From Pseudomonadota bacterium (lineage in GTDB: Bacteria > Pseudomonadota > Alphaproteobacteria > Rhizobiales > Xanthobacteraceae), in contig JAEZEU010000244.1 of assembly GCA_023432885.1 (NCBI GenBank), forward strand, positions 1 to 30,847: a DNA stretch of 30,847 nucleotides. Direction: 5' to 3'. Of the stretch, positions 15,195-23,250 are shown piece by piece. The first letter of the stretch is position 1. Each line of letters begins with the position of its first letter. A program made the translations under genes and the position numbers. Under the pieces are notes generated by a model. It was not told where the DNA came from, searched no databases, and saw nothing but the letters and a program-made list of their open reading frames with translations.

Positions 15195-15746
15195 CTATAG
15201 CGCCTCGATGCTCACATTGCGGTTGGTGTAGACGCAGATGTCGGCGGCGATATCGAGCGAACGGCGCACGATCGTCTCGGCGTCCTTGTCGCTATCGAAC
15301 AGGGCGCGCGCTGCGGCCAGCGCGTAATTGCCGCCGGAGCCGATCGCCATAACGCCGGCCTCCGGTTCCAGCACGTCGCCGGTGCCGGTGAGGACCAGCG
15401 AGACGTCCTTGTCCGCGACGATCATCATCGCCTCCAGCCGGCGCAGGTAGCGGTCGGTGCGCCAGTCCTTGGCAAGCTCGACGGCGGCCCGGGTCAACTG
15501 CCCCGGATATTGCTCGAGCTTGCTCTCCAGCCGCTCGAACAGGGTGAAGGCATCGGCGGTGGCGCCGGCGAAACCGCCGATGACCTCGCCTTTGCCCAGC
15601 CTGCGGACCTTTTTGGCGTTGGACTTGATGACGGTCTGGCCGATCGAGACCTGGCCGTCGCCGCCGATCACCACCTTGCCGCCTTTGCGGACCGTGACAA
15701 TGGTGGTGCCGTGCCAGACCGCCGGCTCATGGGGGGATGCTTGCAT
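15195..15746 (-). CDS. hslV: ATP-dependent protease proteolytic subunit HslV
   Basis: From the ATG at 15746 the protein is 183 residues (MQASPHEPAVWHGTTIVTVRKGGKVVIGGDGQVSIG). The catalytic N-terminal threonine exposed after processing should be Thr14, in HG-TTIVTVR. The beta-rich core with GGFAGATADAFTLFERLE, the RTDRYLRRLEAMM segment and GSGGNYALAAARAL (about 142-155) is complete. HslV forms a double-ring peptidase driven by HslU. I preferred this start over an upstream one 18 codons earlier because an AGAGG ribosome-binding site is correctly placed and the extra residues lie inside a hairpin repeat (15761-15837). The gene diverges from hisB across a 347-base gap with two large hairpins. 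Confidence 0.97.
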   Translation of the reverse strand: MQASPHEPAVWHGTTIVTVRKGGKVVIGGDGQVSIGQTVIKSNAKKVRRLGKGEVIGGFAGATADAFTLFERLESKLEQYPGQLTRAAVELAKDWRTDRYLRRLEAMMIVADKDVSLVLTGTGDVLEPEAGVMAIGSGGNYALAAARALFDSDKDAETIVRRSLDIAADICVYTNRNVSIEAL

Positions 15747-15760
15747 GAAATACCTCTTCG

Positions 15761-15837
15761 CTAGTGCCCGCCTTCCGAAGTTCGCGCCCCGTCGCCGCAC
15801 GGATCTTTCGCGAACTTCGGAAAGCCATGGGCACTAG
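15761..15837. repeat. 77-base inverted repeat with CTAGTGCC ends
   Basis: Outer arms CTAGTGCCC (15761-15769) and GGGCACTAG (15829-15837), inner arms TTCCGAAGTTCGCG (15773-15786) and CGCGAACTTCGGAA (15809-15822) are perfect complements. It shares its ends and layout with the next element. It sits in the hslV leader. Confidence 0.85.
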
Positions 15838-15850
15838 GAAACCTACGAAA

Positions 15851-15928
15851 CTAGTGCCGCATTTCGATTTGAAGTCCCTAACCGAAGGCGCCGCTTGTGC
15901 TGTAGGGACTTCAAATCGGCGGCACTAG
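15851..15928. repeat. 78-base inverted repeat with CTAGTGCC ends (second)
   Basis: Outer arms CTAGTGCCGC (15851-15860) and GCGGCACTAG (15919-15928), inner arms GATTTGAAGTCCCTA (15866-15880) and TAGGGACTTCAAATC (15903-15917) are perfect complements. Length, arm spacing and the CTAGTGCC ends match the adjacent element, but the inner stem sequence is unrelated. Confidence 0.85.
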
Positions 15929-16093
15929 CCAGATTTAGGGGTTCGCGTCTTCCGTTACAATCGGGCCGGATCGGACTGGATTCCGGTCACCATAGGTGAA
16001 GTTCAGTCATCTGAACGTCATCCCGCAGTAGCGAAGGCATTACCAGCCTGTTAAAAGACCCGCGTTTTTCGAGGCGAGAGAGCAGCTTTTTCC

Positions 16094-16687
16094 ATGCGCA
16101 CGGCAACCATCAAGCGCAAGACCAAGGAGACCGACATCGAGGTGGCGGTCAATCTGGACGGCACAGGTGTGTCCAGGGTTTCGACCGGTATTGGTTTCTT
16201 CGATCATATGCTCGATCTGCTCGCCCGGCATTCGCGCATCGATATCACCGTGAAGGCCGATGGCGATCTCCACGTCGATCACCATCATACCACCGAAGAC
16301 GTGGGCATTGCGCTGGGCCAGGCCGTGAAGCAGGCGCTCGGCTCGATGGCCGGTATCACTCGCTACGCCTCGCTTTACATGCCGATGGACGAGACGCTGT
16401 CGCGCGTCGTCATCGACATATCGGGGCGGCCGGTGCTGGTATTCAAGGTCGATTTCCCGCGCGACAAGGTCGGCGCCTTTGACACCGAACTGGTGCGGGA
16501 ATGGTTCAATGCGTTTGCGATGAACGCCGGCGTGACTTTGCACGTCGAGACCTTATATGGCGAGAACAGCCATCATATCGCCGAATCCTGTTTCAAGGGT
16601 CTGGCGAGGGCGCTTCGCGCCGCTGTTGCGATCGACCCGCACGCGGCCGGCGAGGTGCCATCCACCAAGGGCCAGCTCGGCGGCTGA
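16094..16687 (+). CDS. hisB: Imidazoleglycerol-phosphate dehydratase
   Basis: The 197-residue, monofunctional HisB dehydrates imidazoleglycerol phosphate to imidazole-acetol phosphate. Diagnostic metal-binding segments are GIGFFDHMLDLLARH (about 33-47), VDHHHTTEDVGIALGQA (about 60-76) and the second repeat YGENSHHIAESCFKGLARALR (about 156-176). There is no N-terminal phosphatase domain, so histidinol-phosphate phosphatase must be elsewhere. It opens the rightward his cluster and diverges from hslV. A palindromic repeat (16693-16754) separates it from the next gene. Confidence 0.98.
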   Translation: MRTATIKRKTKETDIEVAVNLDGTGVSRVSTGIGFFDHMLDLLARHSRIDITVKADGDLHVDHHHTTEDVGIALGQAVKQALGSMAGITRYASLYMPMDETLSRVVIDISGRPVLVFKVDFPRDKVGAFDTELVREWFNAFAMNAGVTLHVETLYGENSHHIAESCFKGLARALRAAVAIDPHAAGEVPSTKGQLGG

Positions 16688-16692
16688 GCCCC

Positions 16693-16754
16693 GAGCATGA
16701 TCCGCAGGCCGCTTTGCGAAGAGCGGATGCCGGTTTCCCGACAGGATCATGCTC
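16693..16754. repeat. GAGCATGATC palindromic repeat
   Basis: Perfect 11-base inverted ends GAGCATGATCC (16693-16703) and GGATCATGCTC (16744-16754) enclose a second stem around CCGCT/AGCGG. It belongs to the same family as 28040-28088 and 30831-30847. I associate this family with dispersed intergenic repeats of Bradyrhizobium-type genomes. Between hisB and the DUF2628 gene it could affect read-through or mRNA stability. Confidence 0.85.
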
Positions 16755-16785
16755 AAAAACAACGGTTTTTACGGCGGAGAGTGCG

Positions 16786-17313
16786 ATGCCGGTCTATACG
16801 GTGCATGCCCCGGTGACCAACGGCGCTGATCTCGTAGCGACGGATAGGTTTGCTTTCGTGCGCGACGGCTTCCACTTCTGGGCCGCGGTCGCGGGCGTGA
16901 TCTGGCTTGCCTGGCATCGGCTGTGGCTGGCGCTGGCCGGCTGGATCGTCCTTGTCCTGGCCATAAATCTCGGGCTCCCGTTGCTCGGCGTAGGTTCGCG
17001 CACCATGCTCGCCATCGATGTGGTGCTCGCACTGCTCCTCGGGTTCGAGGCCGCGAGCCTGCGCCGCTGGACGCTCTCGCGCCGCAAATGGCGCATGCTC
17101 GATGTCGTCGTGGCCGATGACGAGGAGGCCGCCGAACGGCGCTTCTTTGATCGCTGGACCACGCAGAATCGCGTGACCAACGACCCGTATTCGGTCGAGC
17201 GCGGCGGCCCGCCGCCGACCCGACATAACCCGGGGCAGCCGTTCTCGAAGCCGCCGCCGGTCCCGGAGGGCGGCATTATCGGTTTGTTTCCAGAGCCAGG
17301 AGGATCGCGATGA
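16786..17313 (+). CDS. DUF2628 domain membrane protein
   Basis: From the ATG at 16786, preceded by a GCGGAGAG ribosome-binding region, the protein has 175 residues. It begins MPVYTVHAPVTNGADLVATDRFAFVRDGFHFWAAV, the DUF2628 signature. Two or three membrane segments follow (FWAAVAGVIWLAWHRLW; LALAGWIVLVLAINLGLPLLGV; MLAIDVVLALLLGFEA), then a soluble tail (from about residue 90) with RKWRMLDVVVADDEEAAERRFFDRW and a proline-rich end. Its function is unknown. It overlaps hisH by four bases (ATGA) and is therefore translationally coupled to it, so it is a resident of the his operon even though nothing in it suggests a catalytic role in histidine synthesis. Confidence 0.9.
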   Translation: MPVYTVHAPVTNGADLVATDRFAFVRDGFHFWAAVAGVIWLAWHRLWLALAGWIVLVLAINLGLPLLGVGSRTMLAIDVVLALLLGFEAASLRRWTLSRRKWRMLDVVVADDEEAAERRFFDRWTTQNRVTNDPYSVERGGPPPTRHNPGQPFSKPPPVPEGGIIGLFPEPGGSR

Positions 17314-17960
17314 CGGTTGCCATCATCGATTACGGCTCCGGGAATCTGCACTCCGCCGCCAAGGCCTTTGAACGCGCCGCGCGCGCCTCGGAGAACCCAG
17401 AAAAGATCTCGGTGACGCGCGATCCCGACGCGGTATTCCGCGCCGACCGGATCGTGCTGCCCGGCGTCGGCGCCTTCGCCGATTGCCGGCGGGGTCTCGA
17501 CGCGCTCGACGGCATGGTCGAAGCGCTGACGGAAGCGGTGCGCGACAAGGCGCGGCCGTTCTTCGGCATCTGCGTCGGCATGCAACTGATGGCGACACGC
17601 GGCAAGGAGCATGTCGTCACCGAGGGCTTCAACTGGATCGAGGGCGACGTCGAGAAGATCGAGCCGCGTGACGAGAACCTGAAAGTGCCGCACATGGGCT
17701 GGAACACGCTCGACCTCGTGCAGGAGCATCCGGTGCTGGAGCGCCTGCCGCTCGGACCGAAAGGCCGGCACGCTTATTTCGTGCATTCCTATCACCTCAA
17801 TCCTGCCAGCGAGGCGAATGTGCTGGCGCGCGCCGATTACGGCGGGCCGGTCACCGCCATCGTCGGCAAGGACACCGCCATCGGCACCCAGTTTCATCCC
17901 GAGAAGAGCCAGCGTTTCGGGCTGGCGCTGATCTCCAATTTCCTGAAGTGGAAGCCGTGA
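17310..17960 (+). CDS. hisH: Imidazole glycerol phosphate synthase, glutaminase subunit HisH
   Basis: The 216-residue class I glutamine amidotransferase has the nucleophilic Cys88 in FFGICVGMQLM and the His196/Glu198 pair in TQFHPEKS, completing the catalytic triad. DYGSGNLHS at 7-15 and the PGVGAF oxyanion-side segment at 51-56 are also typical. It hydrolyses glutamine and channels ammonia to HisF for making IGP and AICAR. It overlaps the DUF2628 gene (ATGA) and the probable hisA start (GTGA). hisF is two genes downstream. Confidence 0.98.
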   Translation: MTVAIIDYGSGNLHSAAKAFERAARASENPEKISVTRDPDAVFRADRIVLPGVGAFADCRRGLDALDGMVEALTEAVRDKARPFFGICVGMQLMATRGKEHVVTEGFNWIEGDVEKIEPRDENLKVPHMGWNTLDLVQEHPVLERLPLGPKGRHAYFVHSYHLNPASEANVLARADYGGPVTAIVGKDTAIGTQFHPEKSQRFGLALISNFLKWKP

Positions 17961-18697
17961 TCCTCTTTCCTGCGGTTGATCTGAAGAACGGACAATGCGT
18001 GCGGCTCGAACAGGGCGACATGGCGCGCGCCACCGTGTTCAATCTCGATCCGGCGGCGCAGGCGCGCGCCTTCGCCGCGCAGGGATTCGAGTACCTGCAT
18101 ATCGTCGATCTCGACGGCGCCTTTGCCGGCAAGCCGATGAATGCGCACGCGGTCGAGGCCATGCTGAAGGCGGTCACCATGCCGGTGCAGCTCGGCGGCG
18201 GTATCCGTGACATCAGGACGGTCGAAGGCTGGCTGGAAAAGGGCGTGGCGCGCGTCATCATCGGTACCGCTGCGGTGCGCGATCCTGACTTCGTGAAGGC
18301 TGCGGCGAGGAAATTCCCCGGCCGCGTCGCGGTCGGACTCGATGCCCGCGACGGCAAGGTTGCGGTCGAGGGCTGGGCCGAGACGTCGGAGGTCACTGCG
18401 CTGGAGATCGCGCAGCGCTTCGAGGACGCCGGCGTCACCGCCATCATCTTCACCGATATTGCCCGCGACGGCCTGCTGAAAGGCCTCAATCTCGAGGCGA
18501 CCATTGCGCTGGCCGACCGCATCTCCATTCCCGTGATCGCCTCCGGCGGCCTGGCTTCGATCGAAGACGTCAGGGCGATGCTGGCGCCCCGCGCCAAGAA
18601 GCTCGCCGGGGCTATCGCGGGCCGCGCGCTCTATGACGGCCGGCTCGATCCTGCTGCCGCCTTGGCGCTGATCAAGAGCGCCCGCGCGCCAGCCTAG
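17957..18697 (+). CDS. hisA: ProFAR isomerase (phosphoribosylformimino-5-aminoimidazole carboxamide ribotide isomerase)
   Basis: The GTG at 17957 gives MILFPAVDLKNGQCVRL, the standard HisA opening, and overlaps the hisH stop as GTGA; a GTG three codons earlier (17948) is less likely. The 246-residue TIM barrel has the catalytic aspartates in AVDLKNG (Asp8) and, in the second half, FTDIARDG (about residue 169). The phosphate-binding glycines are in QLGGGIR and VIASGGLAS. HisA isomerises ProFAR to PRFAR, the substrate of HisHF. It is followed after 11 bases by the homologous hisF. Confidence 0.97.
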   Translation: MILFPAVDLKNGQCVRLEQGDMARATVFNLDPAAQARAFAAQGFEYLHIVDLDGAFAGKPMNAHAVEAMLKAVTMPVQLGGGIRDIRTVEGWLEKGVARVIIGTAAVRDPDFVKAAARKFPGRVAVGLDARDGKVAVEGWAETSEVTALEIAQRFEDAGVTAIIFTDIARDGLLKGLNLEATIALADRISIPVIASGGLASIEDVRAMLAPRAKKLAGAIAGRALYDGRLDPAAALALIKSARAPA

Positions 18698-18708
18698 AAG
18701 AGGACATC

Positions 18709-19485
18709 ATGTTCAAGGTTCGCGTGATCCCCTGCCTCGACGTCAAGGACGGCCGGGTCGTGAAGGGCGTCAATTTCGTCGATCTGCGCGACGCCGGTGA
18801 TCCCGTGGAAGCCGCGATCGCCTATGACGCGGCCGGCGCCGACGAACTCTGCTTCCTCGACATCACCGCCACCCATGAGAACCGCGGCATCATGCTGGAT
18901 GTGGTGCGGCGGACGGCGGAAGCCTGCTTCATGCCCCTGACGGTCGGCGGCGGCGTGCGCACCATCGACGATATCCGCACGCTTCTGCGCTCCGGCGCCG
19001 ACAAGGTGTCGATCAACAGTGCCGCGGTCGCGCGCCGGGAGTTCGTCAAGGAGGGCGCCGAAAAATTCGGCGAACAGTGTATCGTCGTGGCGATCGACGC
19101 CAAGCGGGTCAGCCGGCCCGGCGGGTCCGACCGCTGGGAGATCTTCACCCATGGCGGGCGCAAGAGCACCGGGATCGACGCCATCGAATACGCCCAGGAA
19201 GTCGTCTCGCTCGGTGCCGGCGAAATCCTGCTGACCTCGATGGACCGCGACGGCACGAGGCAGGGCTTCGACCTGCCGCTGACGCGGGCCATTGCGGACA
19301 GTGTTCCCGTACCGGTGATAGCCTCCGGGGGCGTCGGCAATCTGGACCACCTCGTCGATGGCATCCGCGAGGGACATGCCACCGCGGTGCTGGCGGCCTC
19401 GATCTTCCACTTCGGGGAATTTACCATCCGGCAGGCCAAGGACCACATGGTCCGCTCCGGCCTGCCGATGCGCCTCGATCCCTGA
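18709..19485 (+). CDS. hisF: Imidazole glycerol phosphate synthase, cyclase subunit HisF
   Basis: The 258-residue TIM barrel begins MFKVRVIPCLDVKDGRVVKGVNF with catalytic Asp11. The second catalytic aspartate is in IVVAIDAKRV at about 130. Phosphate-binding loops LTVGGGVRT and VIASGGVGN are intact, as is the DITATHENR segment. HisF uses ammonia from HisH to convert PRFAR to imidazole glycerol phosphate and AICAR. It ends the closely packed hisH-hisA-hisF set; hisE follows after an 81-base gap. Confidence 0.98.
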   Translation: MFKVRVIPCLDVKDGRVVKGVNFVDLRDAGDPVEAAIAYDAAGADELCFLDITATHENRGIMLDVVRRTAEACFMPLTVGGGVRTIDDIRTLLRSGADKVSINSAAVARREFVKEGAEKFGEQCIVVAIDAKRVSRPGGSDRWEIFTHGGRKSTGIDAIEYAQEVVSLGAGEILLTSMDRDGTRQGFDLPLTRAIADSVPVPVIASGGVGNLDHLVDGIREGHATAVLAASIFHFGEFTIRQAKDHMVRSGLPMRLDP

Positions 19486-19566
19486 CGACTCCCCGTCACA
19501 AAAGTGCTAAGTGACGGCTGACGGCCGCCGGAGATTAAGGGCGTCCACGCGTATTGAGTTCGAATA

Positions 19567-19893
19567 ATGTCGCGTTTTACGGTCCATGATCTGGCCGCCA
19601 CCATCGATGCCCGCGCCGCTTCTGGCGGGGAGGCGTCCTATACAAGAAAGTTGCTCGACAAGGGCACCGAGCATTGCGCCAAGAAGCTGGGTGAAGAAGC
19701 AGTCGAGACCGTGATCGCCGCGATCGAGAACAATCGCGATCATCTGATCGCCGAAAGTGCCGATCTGCTGTTTCATCTGCTCGTGCTGTTGAAATCGCGC
19801 GGCGTGAAGCTTGAGGATGTGGAAGCCGCGTTGGCGCAGCGCACGGGCATGTCCGGACTGGAAGAAAAGGCCTCGCGCAAGCGGCAGGGGTGA
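19567..19893 (+). CDS. hisE: Phosphoribosyl-ATP pyrophosphatase
   Basis: This 108-residue all-helical protein has the HisE signature SYTRKLLDKGTEHCAKKLGEEAVETVIAA with the E-x-x-E metal-binding residues, followed by HLIAESADLLFHLLVLLKSRGV. HisE hydrolyses phosphoribosyl-ATP to phosphoribosyl-AMP, the second step of the pathway. It is stand-alone, not fused to HisI, so hisI must be elsewhere in the genome. The stop is three bases from the coaA start. Confidence 0.97.
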   Translation: MSRFTVHDLAATIDARAASGGEASYTRKLLDKGTEHCAKKLGEEAVETVIAAIENNRDHLIAESADLLFHLLVLLKSRGVKLEDVEAALAQRTGMSGLEEKASRKRQG

Positions 19894-19896
19894 TCG

Positions 19897-20853
19897 ATGG
19901 ATATTCGGGCGCCGGAGCAGCAGTATAATCCGTACCGCATCTTCACCAGGGATCAGTGGGCGCGGCTGCGCGACGACACGCCGATGACCCTGGAGCCGGG
20001 CGAGTTCGAACGGTTGCGCTCGCTGCATGATCGCCTCGACCTGAAAGAGGTCGAGGACATTTATCTGCCGCTGTCGCGCCTGCTGTCGATCTATATCGAT
20101 GCCACGACGCGGCTATTTCAGGCGCAGCGGCAATTCCTCGGCATCCGCGATCGCAAGGTGCCGTACATCATCGGCGTTGCGGGTTCGGTAGCTGTCGGCA
20201 AGTCCACCACCGCGCGTGTGCTGCAGGCCCTGCTGGCGCGCTGGTCGCCGCGGCCCAAGGTCGATCTCGTGACGACCGACGGTTTTCTGTTTCCTAACGC
20301 GGTGCTCGAACGCCAGGGCATGATGCAGAAGAAGGGCTTTCCGGAAAGCTACGACCTGCCGACGCTGCTGCAGTTTCTTTCCGACATCAAGGCGGGGCGC
20401 CGTCCGGTGCGCGCGCCTGTCTATTCGCATCTGACCTACGACATCGTCCCCGGCGAGTACATCGAGGTCGACAACCCGGACATCCTCGTGGTCGAAGGGG
20501 TCAACGTGCTGCAGACCGGACGGCTGCCGCGCGACGGCCAGGCCGTGCCCGTCGTCTCAGACTTTTTCGATTTTTCTGTCTATATCGACGCCGACGAGCC
20601 GGTATTGCGGGAGTGGTATGTCAGGCGCTTCCTGGCGCTGCGCGATACGGCCTTTACCGATCCGCGTTCCTACTTCCACCGCTACGCCGTGTTGTCGGAC
20701 GAAGAGGCGACGGCAACCGCGATCGCGATCTGGGAGCGCACCAACCTCGCCAATCTCGAGGACAACATTCTGCCAACGCGGCCAAGGGCGACGCTGATCC
20801 TCAAGAAGGGCGCCGACCACGTGGTCGAGCAGGTGGCGCTGCGGCGGCTGTAG
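19897..20853 (+). CDS. coaA: Pantothenate kinase, type I
   Basis: The 318-residue protein has the bacterial CoaA P-loop GVAGSVAVGKST at 93-104. Other conserved blocks are VTTDGFLFPN (about 127-136), GFPESYDLPTLLQFL (about 148-162) and YSHLTYDIVPGE. It catalyses the first, feedback-regulated step of coenzyme A synthesis. Only three bases separate it from hisE, so it is almost certainly cotranscribed with the his genes. The link is genomic and I infer no metabolic coupling. Convergent with the histidine kinase gene, which ends 9 bases beyond. Confidence 0.97.
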   Translation: MDIRAPEQQYNPYRIFTRDQWARLRDDTPMTLEPGEFERLRSLHDRLDLKEVEDIYLPLSRLLSIYIDATTRLFQAQRQFLGIRDRKVPYIIGVAGSVAVGKSTTARVLQALLARWSPRPKVDLVTTDGFLFPNAVLERQGMMQKKGFPESYDLPTLLQFLSDIKAGRRPVRAPVYSHLTYDIVPGEYIEVDNPDILVVEGVNVLQTGRLPRDGQAVPVVSDFFDFSVYIDADEPVLREWYVRRFLALRDTAFTDPRSYFHRYAVLSDEEATATAIAIWERTNLANLEDNILPTRPRATLILKKGADHVVEQVALRRL

Positions 20854-20862
20854 ACGGGGCCT

Positions 20863-23121
20863 TCAGGCCGCGATGTGGCGGCCGGCGGCGAGGCTCGCCA
20901 GCGCTTCGGCCAGCTTGTCGCGGTCGAGTGGCTTGATCAGGAAGCCGTCCATGCCGGCCTCGAAACAGGCATAGCGGTCCTCCACCAGCGTGTTGGCGGT
21001 GAGCGCGAGGATGGGCGTGCGACGGCCGGGTTCGCTCGCCTCCAGGCTGCGCAGGCGGCGCGTGGTCTCGATGCCGTCGAGGCGCGGCATCTGGATGTCC
21101 ATCAATACGAGGTCGTACGGCGTGCCGGCGGATTTCGCCGCCTGCCATGATTCGAGCGCCTCTTCGCCATTGGTGGCGATGACGGCTCGATGGCCGAGCC
21201 GCCCGAGCAGCGAGCGCATCAGGAGTGCGTTGATCTCGTTGTCCTCGGCGACCAGGATGGAAAGACCGGGCGCTGCCGGCGCAATCGCGGTGTCTTCGAC
21301 GGCTTCCGCCGGCGGATCGGCGGCAATGTCGGGCGCCGCCACTTCCGGCGGGGTGACTAGGCGCGCCGCGAGCGAGGCGGCGCGCAGCGGCTTGACCAGA
21401 TAGCCGGTGAAGGCCGAGCCGCCCGCGACCTGCAATTTCTGTCGCGTCGACGGGGTGAACATGACGATGCGATGGGCGGCGTGTGCGCGCGCTCGCTCGG
21501 CAAATCTTTCGATGGTCGCCGCGCCAAAGGCGTGATCAACCATCACCGCATGCCATGGACGCTCGGGCAGCAGCGCCTCGGCCACATCAATATCGGAGAC
21601 CATGCAGGTCTGGCCGCCCCAGCGCTGCAGCCGCCGCTCGGTCAGCGAGATGCCGATGCTCGGCGGCGCCACCAGCATGACGAACTGGCCGGCGAGGTCC
21701 GGCGCGGCGAAGGCCGGTTGCAGGCTCCAGTCGGCGGCGGCGAGCGGGATCGCGACTTCGAAGGTCGAGCCTTCGCCCGGCTTGCTCTCCAGCGTGATCC
21801 GTCCGCCCATGCGGCGCACGATGCGCTCGCTGATGGAAAGACCAAGTCCGGTGCCGCCATAGCTGCGCGCGATGCCGTCATCGGCCTGTTCGAACTCGCG
21901 GAAGATGCGCTGCTGCGCTTCCGGCGCGATGCCGATGCCGGTATCGCGCACCAGGAAGGAAATCTCGTTCGGCCAGATGCCGGGCTCGACAATGAGCGCG
22001 ACGCCGCCGGTCTGCGTGAACTTGATCGCGTTGCCGGCGAGGTTGAGCAACACCTGGCGCAGCCGCGCCGCATCGCCGACCACCTCGCGCGGCAGCCGGT
22101 CGTCGACATAGGCGGCGATCTCGATCTGTTTGGCGTCCGCCCGCGGCGCCAGCAATTCGGTGATATCCTCGACCAGCGCCGCCAGCGCAAAGGGGCGGGA
22201 TTCCAGGTCGATCTTTCCTGCCTCGATCTTGGAGTAGTCGAGTAGCTCCTCGATCAGCGCGAGCAGAGCATCGCCCGAGGTTTTCACCGCCCGCGCATAG
22301 GTAGCCTGTTCCGGCGTCAGCGGCGTATCGAGCAACAGGCCGCTCATGCCGATGATGCCGTTGAGCGGCGTGCGGATCTCGTGGGAGGCCATCGCCAGGA
22401 AACGCGACTTGGCGCGGTTGGCGGCGTCGGCCTGGTCGCGGGCGTCGGCAAGCGCTCGCTCGCTTTCGGTGCGGTCGGTGACGTCGCGGCCGACGCTCTG
22501 CATCTCGGCGGGCCCACCGGCATCGTTGCGCACCAGCCCTTCGCGCCAGGCGATCCAGCGCGGACCGAGCGCGGTCTCGATCTTCTGGTCGTGGACGCGG
22601 GTCCCGTTCGATTCCAGCGCGGTGTCGCCCTGTTCGATGACCTTCAGCGTCGCGGTGCTGCCGATCAGTGCTTCGCGCGGCTGGCCGGCAAGATCGCAAT
22701 AGGCATCGTTGACGAAGCTGATGCGGCCTTCTGCATCGCGCAGCACGATCAGGTCGCGCTGCGATTCGAACATGCTGCGGGCGCGCGATTCGGCTTCCTG
22801 CAGTTCCCAATTGCGATCGGCCATCGCCTCGTTATGCATCACTATCTTGCGCAGCTTGCGGCGGGCCAGCCGCAGGCGAATGCCCAGGGTGACGATCCAG
22901 AGACAGGCGAGCGCGAACAGAAAGCTGGCTCCGATCGCAAAGGCATGGGGGTCATAGCCGGAAACCGGCGAGGTGCTGCCGGCAATGAAGCCGTAGGCGC
23001 CGCCGAACGCGGCGGAAAAGATCATGAAGGAGCGGACGATGGAGGTGAGCAGCGGATGCCGGCGCGAAAAGCGGCGAAGGTGCAACTTGATCCGGAAGCC
23101 CGGTCCGATCGTCCGTCCCAT
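20863..23121 (-). CDS. Membrane hybrid histidine kinase with PAS, degenerate and active receiver domains
   Basis: From the ATG at 23121, preceded by GGAGA, the protein has 752 residues; an upstream in-frame start 17 codons earlier lacks this signal. Two membrane segments lie at about 28-48 and 59-81, a short coiled region follows, then a PAS domain at about 98-213. The HisKA domain has SHEIRTPLNG with phospho-acceptor His247. The HATPase domain shows the N box NLAGNAIKF (Asn363), DTGIGI and GGTGLGLSI. Residues about 480-590 look like a receiver that has lost the acidic pocket (VAPPS replaces the usual DD region) although the terminal LVKP is kept. The last domain (about 620-735) is a complete receiver with Asp626, phospho-acceptor Asp674 in LMDIQMPRLDG and Lys730. 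Its partner is unknown; no response regulator is adjacent. Confidence 0.95.
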   Translation of the reverse strand: MGRTIGPGFRIKLHLRRFSRRHPLLTSIVRSFMIFSAAFGGAYGFIAGSTSPVSGYDPHAFAIGASFLFALACLWIVTLGIRLRLARRKLRKIVMHNEAMADRNWELQEAESRARSMFESQRDLIVLRDAEGRISFVNDAYCDLAGQPREALIGSTATLKVIEQGDTALESNGTRVHDQKIETALGPRWIAWREGLVRNDAGGPAEMQSVGRDVTDRTESERALADARDQADAANRAKSRFLAMASHEIRTPLNGIIGMSGLLLDTPLTPEQATYARAVKTSGDALLALIEELLDYSKIEAGKIDLESRPFALAALVEDITELLAPRADAKQIEIAAYVDDRLPREVVGDAARLRQVLLNLAGNAIKFTQTGGVALIVEPGIWPNEISFLVRDTGIGIAPEAQQRIFREFEQADDGIARSYGGTGLGLSISERIVRRMGGRITLESKPGEGSTFEVAIPLAAADWSLQPAFAAPDLAGQFVMLVAPPSIGISLTERRLQRWGGQTCMVSDIDVAEALLPERPWHAVMVDHAFGAATIERFAERARAHAAHRIVMFTPSTRQKLQVAGGSAFTGYLVKPLRAASLAARLVTPPEVAAPDIAADPPAEAVEDTAIAPAAPGLSILVAEDNEINALLMRSLLGRLGHRAVIATNGEEALESWQAAKSAGTPYDLVLMDIQMPRLDGIETTRRLRSLEASEPGRRTPILALTANTLVEDRYACFEAGMDGFLIKPLDRDKLAEALASLAAGRHIAA

Positions 23122-23250
23122 TGCCGATATTCTCCAGGATTGTCCGAAATCATCTGCGGCCCGCGCCGTCACGATGCGGTGGCCCGCATTGCAAAGTGCT
23201 TGAGGCCCGAGCGCGCCGGTGGGCGCGATAAGAACAGGGTTGATGAAAGA

